Source: Roseinatronobacter bogoriensis DSM 18756 (lineage in GTDB: Bacteria > Pseudomonadota > Alphaproteobacteria > Rhodobacterales > Rhodobacteraceae). From it: 64,000 bases of DNA. A model generated the notes under the pieces. It was not told the origin of the DNA, did no database searches, and saw only the letters and a list, made by a program, of their open reading frames with translations. A program made the translations under genes and the position numbers. Positions 16,027-25,091 of this stretch are shown piece by piece (within the stretch, counting starts at the first letter, position 1; each line of letters begins with the position of its first letter). The stretch covers positions 129,163 to 193,162 of the forward strand of contig NZ_SORN01000006.1 of assembly GCF_004366635.1 (NCBI RefSeq), written 5' to 3'.

Positions 16027-17271
16027 TTATTCCGCTGCCTTTACCCATGCAGGATGCCGTCGAGGGCCCGTGACGACACCCTCGTCAAACAACGCACCGA
16101 TTTCGCCGCTTTGCAGACCTGCCACATCGGCAAGCACCTCTTCGGTATGCGCGCCCAGCGCCGGGGCCGGGTTTGGGGCCTGCCGTGCGATCTCGGAAAA
16201 TGACAGCGGTGACGCCGGAGTCGGGTAGCTGCCGATCCCCGGCTGTTCCAGCATGTGGAACATCGGGTTCTCAGTGGACAGGTCAGGGTCTTCGCGCACC
16301 GCTTCCGCAAAGCTGCGAAACTGCGACCAGGTGACCCCGCCTGTGTCAAACGCCTTGGCGAAATCCTCGACCTTGCGGGCGGCAAAGAAGGGCGCAAGCA
16401 CCTCTGTGATCGCCGCGCGATGCCGGAACCGCGCGCCTTCCCGCGCAAGGCTCTCGCCCAGACGCGCTTCCAGCGCCGCCATCGCCTCGACCATGCCGGT
16501 GGCCTTCACCAGCCCGCGCCATTGCCGGTCAGTCAGACCGATCACCATGACGCGCGCGCCATCGGCGCAGATGAAATCTTGCCCATAGCCGCCATAAAGC
16601 GCATTGCCATATTTGGGTCGGTCGGTGCCATTCACCGCCACTTCGCCGATAATCCCCAGATTGCCCAGCATCGCCGCCGCTGCATCTTTCAGCGAGAACA
16701 GCACTTCCTGCCCCTGCCCTGTGCGCAGCCGGTGACGTTCCGCTGCCAGGAGCGCTGTCACCGCCATATTGCCCGCGATGCAGTCCCACGCAGGCAGCAC
16801 ATGGGCGACAGGTTCGGTGGAACCCTCCGGCCCGGTCGCCGTGGGAAAGCCAAGGGATGGGTTTACGGAATAATCCACCGCCGCGCGCCCATGCCGGTCG
16901 CCCAAGAGCGCCACCATCACCAGATCGTCGCGATGGCGCGAAAGGGTCTCATGGTCCATCCAGCCGCGCACGCGCAGATTGGTGAGGAACAGCCCGGCAT
17001 CCTCGCCCGGCGCGGTGATGATCCGCGTGATCAACTCGCGCCCCTTGGGGGATTTCATATCCACCGCGACGGATTTCTTGCCCTTGTTCAGCCCTGCCCA
17101 GAACAGGCTTTGCCCATCCTCGGTGACCGGCCAGCGCGCGGCATCCAGCCCCCCTTCGATCCGGTCAAAGCGGATGACTTCGGCCCCCATCTGCGCCAGC
17201 GTCATGCCCGCCAGCGGGATCGCCACGAAGGCAGAGCCCTCGACCACGCGCATACCTTTGAGAATTCCCAT
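16027..17271 (-). CDS. mct: 2-methylfumaryl-CoA isomerase-like CoA-transferase (Mct)
   Basis: This 414-residue class III (CaiB/BaiF) CoA-transferase has the candidate catalytic Asp at D163 in LPAWDCIAG. Its N terminus (GMRVVEGSAFVAIPLAGMTL) and the segment FWAGLNKGKKS strongly recall Mct of Chloroflexus aurantiacus. That enzyme moves CoA within mesaconate from C1 to C4 in the second cycle of the 3-hydroxypropionate bicycle. It is the last gene of the sgaA-mcl-mtkA-mtkB-meh-mct operon, 4 bp after meh. The comparison is from memory rather than an alignment, but the neighbour meh and the upstream lyase mcl make the assignment coherent. Confidence 0.8.
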   Translation of the reverse strand: MGILKGMRVVEGSAFVAIPLAGMTLAQMGAEVIRFDRIEGGLDAARWPVTEDGQSLFWAGLNKGKKSVAVDMKSPKGRELITRIITAPGEDAGLFLTNLRVRGWMDHETLSRHRDDLVMVALLGDRHGRAAVDYSVNPSLGFPTATGPEGSTEPVAHVLPAWDCIAGNMAVTALLAAERHRLRTGQGQEVLFSLKDAAAAMLGNLGIIGEVAVNGTDRPKYGNALYGGYGQDFICADGARVMVIGLTDRQWRGLVKATGMVEAMAALEARLGESLAREGARFRHRAAITEVLAPFFAARKVEDFAKAFDTGGVTWSQFRSFAEAVREDPDLSTENPMFHMLEQPGIGSYPTPASPLSFSEIARQAPNPAPALGAHTEEVLADVAGLQSGEIGALFDEGVVTGPRRHPAWVKAAE

Positions 17272-17275
17272 AACC

Positions 17276-18160
17276 TTATGCCTCCCATTCGAAGCGGGCT
17301 TGCAGCCCTTGATGGCCAGCTTCGGCCACAGTGCAAAGCTTCAGCGCGCCCGCCCCATCCTGTTCAGCCTGAAGCGAGAGCGTGCCGTCAAACATCGGAT
17401 GCACCCCGCGGAAGCTGAACCGCGTGGGCACAGCGCCGGTGTGGCGCATCGCGGCTTCCATCAGCAGCGTTGCCTGCATTGGCCCATGCACGACAAGGCC
17501 CGGATAGCGCTCCGCCCCGGTCGCATAATCGCGGTCGTAATGGATGCGATGCGCGTTATAAGTGGCCGCCGAATAGCGAAACAGCCGCACCGGGCCGACC
17601 TCGACCGCCTCGCTGAAAATCGGCGCGTCCGGGGCCGGGATGGCACGCGGCGCGCGGAAACTGTCGGGGATCGGCAGATAGACGATATCCTGTTCCTCGC
17701 GGATTTGCGCGCCACCCTCGCCGCGCAGGTCATGGCCCACGCGCACGAAAGCCATATCGCCTGTGTGGCCTGTCTTGAAATCAACACTCAGGATTTCAGA
17801 GCGCTTGGTAATCACCTCGCCAATCGCGAAACGGCCCTTGAAAGACAGCTTGCCCCCCGCCCACATGCGCCGGTTGAACGGCAAGGGCGGAAGAAAACCG
17901 CCCAGCTTGGGGTGGCCGTCCGTGGCGATTTCCGAAATCGGCACAAATTCAGGAAAAGCGACCCAATGCCACAGCACCGGCAAGGGTGCACCGGTGTGAA
18001 TGGGCGGCTGGGCGGCGGCGGGATGGCCCAGCGCGCCCATCACCATGCCTGCGAATTCCGGACTGACGGCCCCTGTGCGGGTTTCCACCCGCCCGACCCA
18101 GGCCGAAGCCTGTTCGGGCGTGGCAGCGTCACCAGTCAGGCCGCTTTCGGTTTTGCTCAT
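17276..18160 (-). CDS. meh: Mesaconyl-C4-CoA (3-methylfumaryl-CoA) hydratase-like protein
   Basis: The 294-residue protein is a double hot-dog, MaoC-type dehydratase with an N-terminal FAS1-type hydratase domain (about 10-160) and a C-terminal domain carrying the hydratase 2 motif YNAHRIHYD. This size and layout match Meh of the 3-hydroxypropionate bicycle, which hydrates mesaconyl-C4-CoA to (S)-citramalyl-CoA. The start overlaps the mtkB stop (ATGA) and mct follows 4 bp later. With Mct it would feed citramalyl-CoA to the lyase encoded in the same operon. A less specific enoyl-CoA hydratase role is the main alternative. Confidence 0.78.
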   Translation of the reverse strand: MSKTESGLTGDAATPEQASAWVGRVETRTGAVSPEFAGMVMGALGHPAAAQPPIHTGAPLPVLWHWVAFPEFVPISEIATDGHPKLGGFLPPLPFNRRMWAGGKLSFKGRFAIGEVITKRSEILSVDFKTGHTGDMAFVRVGHDLRGEGGAQIREEQDIVYLPIPDSFRAPRAIPAPDAPIFSEAVEVGPVRLFRYSAATYNAHRIHYDRDYATGAERYPGLVVHGPMQATLLMEAAMRHTGAVPTRFSFRGVHPMFDGTLSLQAEQDGAGALKLCTVAEAGHQGLQARFEWEA

Positions 18161-19053
18161 GCGGCCTGCCTCACGCCCAACACCTTGGCAATGGTTTCGC
18201 CCATCGCGGACGGTGTCGGCGCAACCGTTATTCCTGCGGCAGACAGGATTTCCACTTTTTCCTGCGCGCTTTCACCAAAGGCAGAAATGATCGCCCCCGC
18301 ATGGCCCATCTTGCGGCCCTTGGGTGCCGACAGGCCCGCGATATAGGCCACGACAGGTTTGGTCATGTGATCGCGCGCATAGGCGGCGGCCTCAGCCTCT
18401 TGCGGGCCGCCAATTTCGCCAATCATCATCACCGCATCCGTTTCGGGGTCATTCTCGAACAGTTCCAGAATATCGCGGAAGCTCGACCCGTTGATCGGAT
18501 CGCCGCCAATACCCACGGACGTGGACACGCCAATCCCAAGCGCTTTCATCTGGCTTGCGGCCTCATAGCCCAAGGTGCCGGAACGCCCCACGATGCCCAC
18601 ACGACCGGGCAGGTAGATAGCGGGGGGCATGATGCCCATGAACCCCTTGCCGGGAGAGATGACGCCCGCGCAGTTCGGCCCGATGAAGCGCATTTTGCGC
18701 GCAGCCGGGAAGCGGCGCAGGAAGCGTTTGACCTTCATCATGTCCTGCGACGGGATGCCATCGGTCACGCAAACCGCGAATTCCAGCCCCGCTTCGGCCG
18801 CTTCCATGATCGCATCAGCGGCGCCGGGAGGCGGGACAAATACCAGCGAGGCTTGCGCCCCCACAGCCTCGACCGCCTCTGCCACGGTGTTGAAGATCGG
18901 GCGTCCCAGCACGGTTTCGCCGCCCCGACCGGGGGTTACGCCGCCCACGACATTGGTGCCGTTCTTGATCATGTCTTCGGCATGGAACTGGCCAATGCGC
19001 CCTGACATGCCCTGAACGATGATACGGGTGTCTTTCTGGATTAGAATGGACAT
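18157..19053 (-). CDS. mtkB: Malate-CoA ligase (malate thiokinase) subunit alpha
   Basis: The 298-residue protein is a succinyl-CoA synthetase alpha-type subunit with a Rossmann CoA-binding domain. It has the segments GPNCAGVISPGK and GRSGTLGYEA, and the phospho-histidine H251 in MGHAGA. The sequence resembles MtkB of Methylobacterium more than TCA-cycle SucD, and it lies beside mtkA and malyl-CoA lyase as in serine-cycle clusters. Together MtkA and MtkB make malyl-CoA from malate, CoA and ATP. The gene overlaps meh downstream by ATGA. Confidence 0.88.
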   Translation of the reverse strand: MSILIQKDTRIIVQGMSGRIGQFHAEDMIKNGTNVVGGVTPGRGGETVLGRPIFNTVAEAVEAVGAQASLVFVPPPGAADAIMEAAEAGLEFAVCVTDGIPSQDMMKVKRFLRRFPAARKMRFIGPNCAGVISPGKGFMGIMPPAIYLPGRVGIVGRSGTLGYEAASQMKALGIGVSTSVGIGGDPINGSSFRDILELFENDPETDAVMMIGEIGGPQEAEAAAYARDHMTKPVVAYIAGLSAPKGRKMGHAGAIISAFGESAQEKVEILSAAGITVAPTPSAMGETIAKVLGVRQAA

Positions 19054-19065
19054 TTGCGTGCTCCT

Positions 19066-20235
19066 TCAGGCAGCCATTGCAGGACGGACTTTGACGGCGG
19101 TGGCCGCTGCCTCGGCCAGCGTTTCGGCGGAAATCAGCGGCAAGCCGGATTCGTCGATAATCCGGCGGCCCTCCTCGACATTGGTGCCGGCCAGCCGGAC
19201 CACGACAGGCAGGCTCAGGTTCAGTTCTTGATACGCTTGCACCACACCAGACGCGACCCAGTCGCATCGGTTGATGCCCGCAAAGATATTGACAAGGACC
19301 ACCGACACATTCGGGTCCGACAACACGGTGCGGAAGGCTGCGACGACCCGCTCTGGGCTGGCACCGCCCCCGATATCAAGGAAGTTTGCAGGCTGCCCCC
19401 CAGAAAGCGTGATCATGTCCATTGTCGCCATCGCCAGCCCTGCACCGTTGATGATGCAGCCGATATCGCCATCAAGGCCCACATAGTTCAGCCCATGTTC
19501 GGCGGCGGCATCTTCGCGCGGGTCCTCCTGACCGGGATCGCGCAGCGCAGCGACCTCGGGGCGGCGGAACAGCGCGTTGGTGTCAAAGCTCATCTTGGCA
19601 TCCAGCGCAATCAGATCGCCCGTGCCGGTCACGACCAGCGGGTTGATTTCCACCATCGTGGCATCAAGATCGCGGAACGCGCGGTAGCAGGCGCGCAGCA
19701 CGGTCGCGAATTGCCCGACCTGCTTGCCGGTGAAGCCCAGCTTGAAGGCCAGTTCGCGCGACTGGAACGGCAAAAGCCCCATCGCCGGGTCAATGACCAT
19801 GCGCACCAGTGCGTCGGGCTGGTCCTCGGCCAGTTCCTCGATCTCCATGCCCCCCTCGCGCGAGGCGACGATCATGATACGCTCGGATTTACGATCCAGA
19901 ACAAGGCCCAGATAGATTTCCTGCGCAATGTCGGTGGCTTCCTCTATCAGCAGGCGATGCACGGGCTTGCCATTCGCATCCGTCTGCTTGGTCACCAGAT
20001 TGCGTCCCAGAAGCGACAGCGCGAAGGCGCTGACTTCAGCCTCGGTCTTGCACAGTTTCACACCGCCCGCAGCCCCGCGCCCGCCTGCATGGACCTGCGC
20101 CTTGACGACAACAGGAAAGCCCAGCTTGCGCGCTTCATGCATGGCCTGTTCTGGCGCAAAGGCAATACCGCCGCGCGGAACAGGCATCCCGATTTTCTTG
20201 AGAACGTCCTTTGCCTGATGTTCGTGAATATCCAT
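19066..20235 (-). CDS. mtkA: Malate-CoA ligase (malate thiokinase) subunit beta
   Basis: The 389-residue ATP-grasp subunit starts MDIHEHQAKDVL. It contains the nucleotide/CoA segments VVKAQVHAGGRG and MVEINPLVV, and the C-terminal ligase segment NIFAGINRCDWVA. The last is characteristic of malate thiokinase beta subunits rather than SucC (which has GGIVRCD). It pairs with the alpha subunit 12 bp downstream. It activates malate to malyl-CoA for cleavage by the lyase encoded just upstream. Confidence 0.88.
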   Translation of the reverse strand: MDIHEHQAKDVLKKIGMPVPRGGIAFAPEQAMHEARKLGFPVVVKAQVHAGGRGAAGGVKLCKTEAEVSAFALSLLGRNLVTKQTDANGKPVHRLLIEEATDIAQEIYLGLVLDRKSERIMIVASREGGMEIEELAEDQPDALVRMVIDPAMGLLPFQSRELAFKLGFTGKQVGQFATVLRACYRAFRDLDATMVEINPLVVTGTGDLIALDAKMSFDTNALFRRPEVAALRDPGQEDPREDAAAEHGLNYVGLDGDIGCIINGAGLAMATMDMITLSGGQPANFLDIGGGASPERVVAAFRTVLSDPNVSVVLVNIFAGINRCDWVASGVVQAYQELNLSLPVVVRLAGTNVEEGRRIIDESGLPLISAETLAEAAATAVKVRPAMAA

Positions 20236-20247
20236 GACAATCTCTCC

Positions 20248-21222
20248 TTATTCAGCGGCTTTTGCCGCACCGCCGCGCGCAGAAATCGCATCGGCCAGTG
20301 ACAGCACATTCATCGCCATTTTCTCGGACGCCGCGTCGATCATCTTGCCATCCAATGCGGCAGCGCCCTTGCCCTCGGCCTCGGCCTTGCGCAATTCCTC
20401 GATGATGCGGCGCGCGCGGGTGACTTCGGCCTCGGGTGGGCTGAAGACCTTGTTCGCCATCTCGATCTGGCTGGGGTGGATCGCCCATTTGCCCTCAAAC
20501 CCAAGCGCTGCTGCACGCTCGGCCGCGGCAATATAGCCATCGGGATCGGCGAAATCGCCAAACGGGCCGTCCAGCGCGCGCAGACCATAGGCGCGGCAGG
20601 CAATAATCATCCGCGACAGCGAGGCATGCCACTGGTCGCCCGGATAGGCCGGGTTCAGCCCGCCAATGTTGACCGTGCGCGCCCGCATTGATGCGGCATA
20701 ATCCGCCACGCCAAAATGCAGCGCTTCAAGGCGCGAGTCGGACGTGGCAGCATAGCGCGCAATTTCCTCGACATTGGCCATGCCCAGCGCCGTCTCGATC
20801 AGCGCTTCCAGACCGACGCGGCGCGTCAACCCGCAAGCCTGTTCGATCTGGTTGACCATCGCATCGACCATATAGAGGTCCGACACGACGCCCAGTTTCG
20901 GGATCAGCAGCATATGCACGCGGTCGCCCGCCTGCTCCATGACATCGACCACATCGCGGTACATGTATTGCGTATCAAGCCCGTTGATGCGCACGCTGAC
21001 GGTCTTGCCCTTGGCTTCCCAGTCAATATCATTCAGCGCAGCGATGGCATTCTTGCGCGCCTGCGCCTTTTCCGGGGGCGCGACGGCATCTTCGAGGTCA
21101 AGAAAGACCACATCCGCCGCACTTTCCGCAGCTTTCTGGATCATCGTGACATTAGAAGCGGGCACAGCAAGCGTCGAACGTTGCAGGCGCTGCATACGCA
21201 GCGGGAAGAGAGAGTGGCTCAT
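20248..21222 (-). CDS. mcl: Malyl-CoA / citramalyl-CoA lyase
   Basis: The 324-residue CitE-like lyase resembles MclA of the serine cycle. It has VVFLDLEDAVAP near the N terminus (Asp/Glu metal ligands), IETALGMANVEEIA with the metal-binding Glu, FGVADYAASMRAR, and GFEGKWAIHPSQI near the C terminus. It cleaves L-malyl-CoA to acetyl-CoA and glyoxylate. Members of this family also condense glyoxylate with propionyl-CoA and cleave citramalyl-CoA to acetyl-CoA and pyruvate. The presence of mct and meh in the operon suggests those extra activities are used here. Confidence 0.9.
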   Translation of the reverse strand: MSHSLFPLRMQRLQRSTLAVPASNVTMIQKAAESAADVVFLDLEDAVAPPEKAQARKNAIAALNDIDWEAKGKTVSVRINGLDTQYMYRDVVDVMEQAGDRVHMLLIPKLGVVSDLYMVDAMVNQIEQACGLTRRVGLEALIETALGMANVEEIARYAATSDSRLEALHFGVADYAASMRARTVNIGGLNPAYPGDQWHASLSRMIIACRAYGLRALDGPFGDFADPDGYIAAAERAAALGFEGKWAIHPSQIEMANKVFSPPEAEVTRARRIIEELRKAEAEGKGAAALDGKMIDAASEKMAMNVLSLADAISARGGAAKAAE

Positions 21223-21233
21223 ATGAAGTATCC

Positions 21234-22433
21234 TTATTCAGCAGCTATCGAGAGGGCGGGCGCTTGTGCCACGCCCGCGTAAACATGTTGGGCAGCGGTG
21301 ACACCTGCGCCCAGGACGACGGGTGCGCCAGCGGCCTTTAGCGACAATTCGGCAATTCCAAGGGCGGTCAGGCACATCCCCTCATTCAGATCACCCAGGT
21401 GGCCGATGCGGAATGCCTTGCCTGCCAGCGGGCCAAGCCCACCGCCAAAATGCGTGTTATACCGGTTCCGCGCTATCGCGATCACGTCGCGCGCGTCGAT
21501 ACCTTGTGGCGTGCGGATCGCCGTCACCGTGTCAGATGCGAAGATCTGATGCTCGGCCACCATCTTCAGCCCCATTGCCGCGACCCCGGCACGAATACCC
21601 TCTGCAAGGCGTTGATGACGTGCAAAGACATTGGCCAGCCCCTCTGTCTGAAGCCGTGTCAGCGCCGCACGCAAACCATGCAACAGTTGCGCAGGCGGGG
21701 TGAAGCAGAACGATCCGGCCTGATGTGCGGCCAGCATGGCGCGCAAGTCCAGAAAGCTGCGCGCCATGGTGCTGGTGTCCATCGCGGCAAGCGCGCGGGG
21801 GCTGGCGGCGATAATGCCAAGACCAGCAGGGCACATCAGCCCTTTCTGGCTGCCGGCAATCGCCATATCGACGCCCCATGCGTCCATCTCGAACGGGATC
21901 GACCCAATGGATGACACCCCATCGACAAACAAAAGCGCATCATGGAAACTCGCGTCGAGGGCATGGCGAATGCCCGCCACGTCAGAGGTCACACCCGTTG
22001 CGGTTTCATTGTGGGTAACGAAAACGGCCTTGATCTCGCCATGCCGGTCTGCCCCAAGGCGGCGTTCCACCTCGCGCACGGGACAAGGCGCACCCCAAGC
22101 CACATCAATGATCTCGACCTTCAACCCCATCGCCAGTGCCATATCGGCCCAAAGCGCCGAAAACTGACCGTGACGCGCCATAAGCACCTTGTCGCCGGGC
22201 GACAGCGTGTTTGTGATGGCCGCTTCCCATGCCGCAGTCCCAGAGCCGGGAAGCAAGGCAATCTGCGCTTCACTTGTGCCGAATACTGGCTTCAGCCCTG
22301 CCAGAACCGGTTGCAGGATTTCCGCAAATTCAGGTGCGCGATGGTCTTGCATCGGAACGATCATGGCGCGCTGTATGTCGGCAGGCACATTGGTCGGACC
22401 GGGAATGAACAGATGGGCGGTTCCAGTCATCAT
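21234..22433 (-). CDS. sgaA: Serine-glyoxylate aminotransferase
   Basis: The product (399 residues from ATG 22433) is a class V PLP aminotransferase. It has the N-terminal signature LFIPGPTNVP, LFVDGVSSIGS, and the PLP lysine K197 in AGSQKGLM. AAGGAGG lies 7 nt before this ATG; the frame is open further upstream but without a ribosome site. It would transfer the amino group of serine (or another donor) to glyoxylate, giving glycine and hydroxypyruvate. It is the first gene of the operon, which fits removal of glyoxylate made by malyl-CoA cleavage. BhcA (aspartate-glyoxylate aminotransferase) is a close relative, but bhcBCD are absent. Confidence 0.88.
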   Translation of the reverse strand: MMTGTAHLFIPGPTNVPADIQRAMIVPMQDHRAPEFAEILQPVLAGLKPVFGTSEAQIALLPGSGTAAWEAAITNTLSPGDKVLMARHGQFSALWADMALAMGLKVEIIDVAWGAPCPVREVERRLGADRHGEIKAVFVTHNETATGVTSDVAGIRHALDASFHDALLFVDGVSSIGSIPFEMDAWGVDMAIAGSQKGLMCPAGLGIIAASPRALAAMDTSTMARSFLDLRAMLAAHQAGSFCFTPPAQLLHGLRAALTRLQTEGLANVFARHQRLAEGIRAGVAAMGLKMVAEHQIFASDTVTAIRTPQGIDARDVIAIARNRYNTHFGGGLGPLAGKAFRIGHLGDLNEGMCLTALGIAELSLKAAGAPVVLGAGVTAAQHVYAGVAQAPALSIAAE

Positions 22434-22543
22434 GTCGAATCCTCCTTCGATGACGGAGGTATGCCAGAAGATGGGCCATTGCTGCGAGAGAAAGCGGGTT
22501 CTGCTGTAAATGCGAGAGTTTACAAGTTTCAGTTTATGTAATA

Positions 22544-22558
22544 TTGTTAATTTAACAA
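22544..22558. promoter_or_regulatory. Palindromic operator candidate between sgaA and the ScfR/PccR-type gene
   Basis: TTGTTAA-T-TTAACAA is a perfect 7-bp inverted repeat in the AT-rich divergent promoter region, 26 nt before the regulator ATG. It is a natural candidate for autoregulation and control of the sgaA operon. Confidence 0.5.
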
Positions 22559-22583
22559 AGTAAATGTACGTTTCGGGGGCATC

Positions 22584-23990
22584 ATGCGCAAGACGTTCAT
22601 CGGACCACATTTGCGCCGTTTGCGACAGGAAGCAGGCGAAACACAGGTCAGCATGGCAAAAAGGCTGGGCATCAGCGCAGCCTATGTAAACCTGCTGGAA
22701 AACAACCAGCGTTCAGTTTCTGTTGCTATCCTGCTGCGGCTGTTCGAACAATATGGTGTGGACTGGCACGACATCTCGGAAGATGGGGCGGGCGCACGGT
22801 TGGCCGATCTGCGAGGCGCGCTGCAAGATCCGTTATTCGATGACACGCGCCCGGATTTACACGAATTACGCGCGGCGCAAACCCATGCCCCGACCTTCAT
22901 GGAAGCCTTTCTTCATCTGCATCGCGCCTATCTTTCCGCATCTGACCAGTTGCTGGCGCTGGCGGCCCAACCGGGCGAAGTCGGGCCAGTTTTTAGCGCC
23001 TCGCCGGAAGGGGCCGTGCACAACTTCTTCCGCCGTCAGCGCAACCACTTTCCCACGCTGGAACAGGCCGCGGACGAGGTATGGGACGGCGCCCCCCCGG
23101 CCCCCGATGACATGTATTCCGCGCTCAAGGCCCGGCTGCGCGACAGGCATGGCATTCAGGTCAAGGTCGTGCGCGTTCATGATCTGCCGCGCGCATTGCG
23201 CCACTATGAGCAAGGGCGCGCGCAAGTTCTGCTCTCCGAAGCGCTTGACCACCCGAACCGGGTGTTCCAACTGGTGCATGTCCTTGGCCTGATAGAGTGC
23301 CGCGACAAGATCGAGGGGCTTTTGCAGGTATCCGGGATTGACGACATTCAGGGGCGTGCCCGTTGCCTTGTGGAACTGGCCAATTACTTCGCGGCTGCCG
23401 TGCTTATGCCCTATGACGCCTTTTTGCGCGAGGCGCGAAGCTCGAAATATGATTTCGACCATCTGGCCACGCGTTTCGGCATCAGTTTCGAACAGGCCTG
23501 CCACCGTGCCACCACCATGCAACGCGAAGGGGCGCAGGGGGTGCCCTTTTTCTTTTTGCGCCTCGACAAGGCTGGCAATGTCACAAAGCGCTTCAACGCC
23601 ACCGATTTTCATCTGGCCGAATATGGTGGTGCCTGCCCCAAGCTGGATGTGCATATGACATTCCGCCTGCCCGGCCGGATTGTCCCGCAACTGGTGGAAA
23701 TGCCCGACGCCTCGCAGTATTTCGTCTTTGCGCGCACTGTGGATCGTCCGACATTTGAACGCTACGGACAAGACAACCGGCTGGCTGTGGCAATGGGGTG
23801 CACCATTCAACATGCGCCCGAAATCGGCTATGCAGAAGGGATCGCATTGCAAGGGGCGGCAGCCACGCCGATCGGGATCAACTGCCGCATCTGCCCGCGC
23901 GCGGGCTGCGACCAGCGCGCCTATCAGGCCAGTGTGCTGAAAACGCCTGTCGATGAACGACGCAGGGGCGCCACGCGTTATGATACCTGA
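22584..23990 (+). CDS. PccR/ScfR-type XRE transcriptional regulator
   Basis: The 468-residue protein has an N-terminal helix-turn-helix (about 8-62: MAKRLGISAAYVNLLENNQRS). An IrrE/ImmA-like middle domain and a C-terminal domain with the motif GINCRICPRAGCDQRAY follow. This is the short-chain-fatty-acyl-CoA regulator family, which includes RamB in actinobacteria and PccR, the propionyl-CoA carboxylase regulator of Rhodobacter sphaeroides. It is divergent from the sgaA operon with a 150-bp shared promoter region. The family link to acetyl- or propionyl-CoA metabolism supports a role in controlling that operon. Confidence 0.88.
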   Translation: MRKTFIGPHLRRLRQEAGETQVSMAKRLGISAAYVNLLENNQRSVSVAILLRLFEQYGVDWHDISEDGAGARLADLRGALQDPLFDDTRPDLHELRAAQTHAPTFMEAFLHLHRAYLSASDQLLALAAQPGEVGPVFSASPEGAVHNFFRRQRNHFPTLEQAADEVWDGAPPAPDDMYSALKARLRDRHGIQVKVVRVHDLPRALRHYEQGRAQVLLSEALDHPNRVFQLVHVLGLIECRDKIEGLLQVSGIDDIQGRARCLVELANYFAAAVLMPYDAFLREARSSKYDFDHLATRFGISFEQACHRATTMQREGAQGVPFFFLRLDKAGNVTKRFNATDFHLAEYGGACPKLDVHMTFRLPGRIVPQLVEMPDASQYFVFARTVDRPTFERYGQDNRLAVAMGCTIQHAPEIGYAEGIALQGAAATPIGINCRICPRAGCDQRAYQASVLKTPVDERRRGATRYDT

Positions 23991-24101
23991 ACTTGTGTGA
24001 CTTGGCTGTGCACCTTGGCACAGCGAGTGTTGGCCTATGCTTCATGCGAAACCGCAGGAAGCACGCTATATCTAAATCAAGTCAATGAACAGGAGCACGC
24101 C

Positions 24102-25016
24102 ATGACCACATCGCAAACTCATGCGCCCATTGCCGGGCTGCACCATGTCACGGCCATATCAGGCCCCGCGCAAGAGAATCTGGATTACTACACACACACG
24201 CTCAAGACCCGGTTGATCAAGCAGACAGTGAATTTCGATGCGCCGGAAATGTACCACCTTTACTATGGGGCGCAGGACGCCTCGCCCGGGTCGGTGCTGA
24301 CATTCTTCAACCGCGAGTCGCGCGAACAGGGGCGCGCCGGGGCTGGTGCCGCGCAGGCCTTTGCCTATGCCGCCAAGCCCGACACACTTGAGCAGTGGCA
24401 CCAAGCGCTGGGGGGCCAGATCACAACGCGCTTTGGCGCAGAGGTGCTGGTTCTGACCGATCCGCATGGTCAGTTATTCGAGATTGTGGCCGACCCTGAG
24501 GCCAACGCCTGGGGCGAGTTCCACTCTGTTACGCTATGGGTGGCCGAACCAGACGCCACCGCCCGCATCCTGACAGAGGTATTCGGCTACAGTTTTGTTG
24601 GCACAGAGCGCAACGGGGAGGGAACGCGCACGCGCTATGCGCTGCCGGGTGACGCGCCGGGGCGGATTGTCGATCTATGGCAGTCGGATGCGCCGGTCAA
24701 GGCGCGGCCGGGTCCGGGGACCATTCATCACGTGGCCTTTCGCGCGCGCGACAATGCGCATCAGCAGGAATTGCGCGACGTGTTGCTTGCACGCGGGGAA
24801 CGCGTGACCGAGGTCAAGGACCGCCAGTATTTCAACGCGATCTATTTCCGCGAACCCGGCGGCGTGTTGTTCGAAATTGCCACTGATGGACCGGGTTTCG
24901 ACGCGGATGAGCCGATGTCCAGCCTTGGCGAAAGCCTGAAACTGCCGCCGCAACATGAACCCCGTCGCGCAGAACTGGAAGCGCTTTTGCCCCCGCTTGA
25001 ATTGTCGAGGGCGTAA
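24102..25016 (+). CDS. VOC-family ring-cleaving dioxygenase-like protein
   Basis: The 304-residue protein has two vicinal-oxygen-chelate (glyoxalase/extradiol dioxygenase) domains, about 10-135 and 155-280. Candidate metal ligands are His in GLHHVTAI, His in IHHVAFRA and Glu in GGVLFEIATDGPGF. It resembles the YkcA/MhqO group of hydroquinone-type dioxygenases. The start at 24102 is fixed by AGGAG at 24091-24095. It follows the PccR-type gene but is more likely a separate transcript, since the gap is 111 bp. The substrate is unknown. Confidence 0.8.
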   Translation: MTTSQTHAPIAGLHHVTAISGPAQENLDYYTHTLKTRLIKQTVNFDAPEMYHLYYGAQDASPGSVLTFFNRESREQGRAGAGAAQAFAYAAKPDTLEQWHQALGGQITTRFGAEVLVLTDPHGQLFEIVADPEANAWGEFHSVTLWVAEPDATARILTEVFGYSFVGTERNGEGTRTRYALPGDAPGRIVDLWQSDAPVKARPGPGTIHHVAFRARDNAHQQELRDVLLARGERVTEVKDRQYFNAIYFREPGGVLFEIATDGPGFDADEPMSSLGESLKLPPQHEPRRAELEALLPPLELSRA

Positions 25017-25091
25017 ACGCCAGACGGGACCGTCGCCGGCACCCAGAGCGGTGGAGTTGTTGTGTTACCGCATCAAGCAGGCGATAGCGCC

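Noticed and set aside
18157..20235. TCA-cycle succinyl-CoA synthetase (sucCD)
   Set aside because: Sequence details (NIFAGINRCDW in the beta subunit) and the neighbours sgaA and mcl point to malate thiokinase instead.
21234..22433. Beta-hydroxyaspartate cycle enzyme BhcA
   Set aside because: BhcA is a close relative of this aminotransferase, but bhcB, bhcC and bhcD are absent and the gene lies with mcl and mtkAB, so serine-glyoxylate aminotransferase is preferred.
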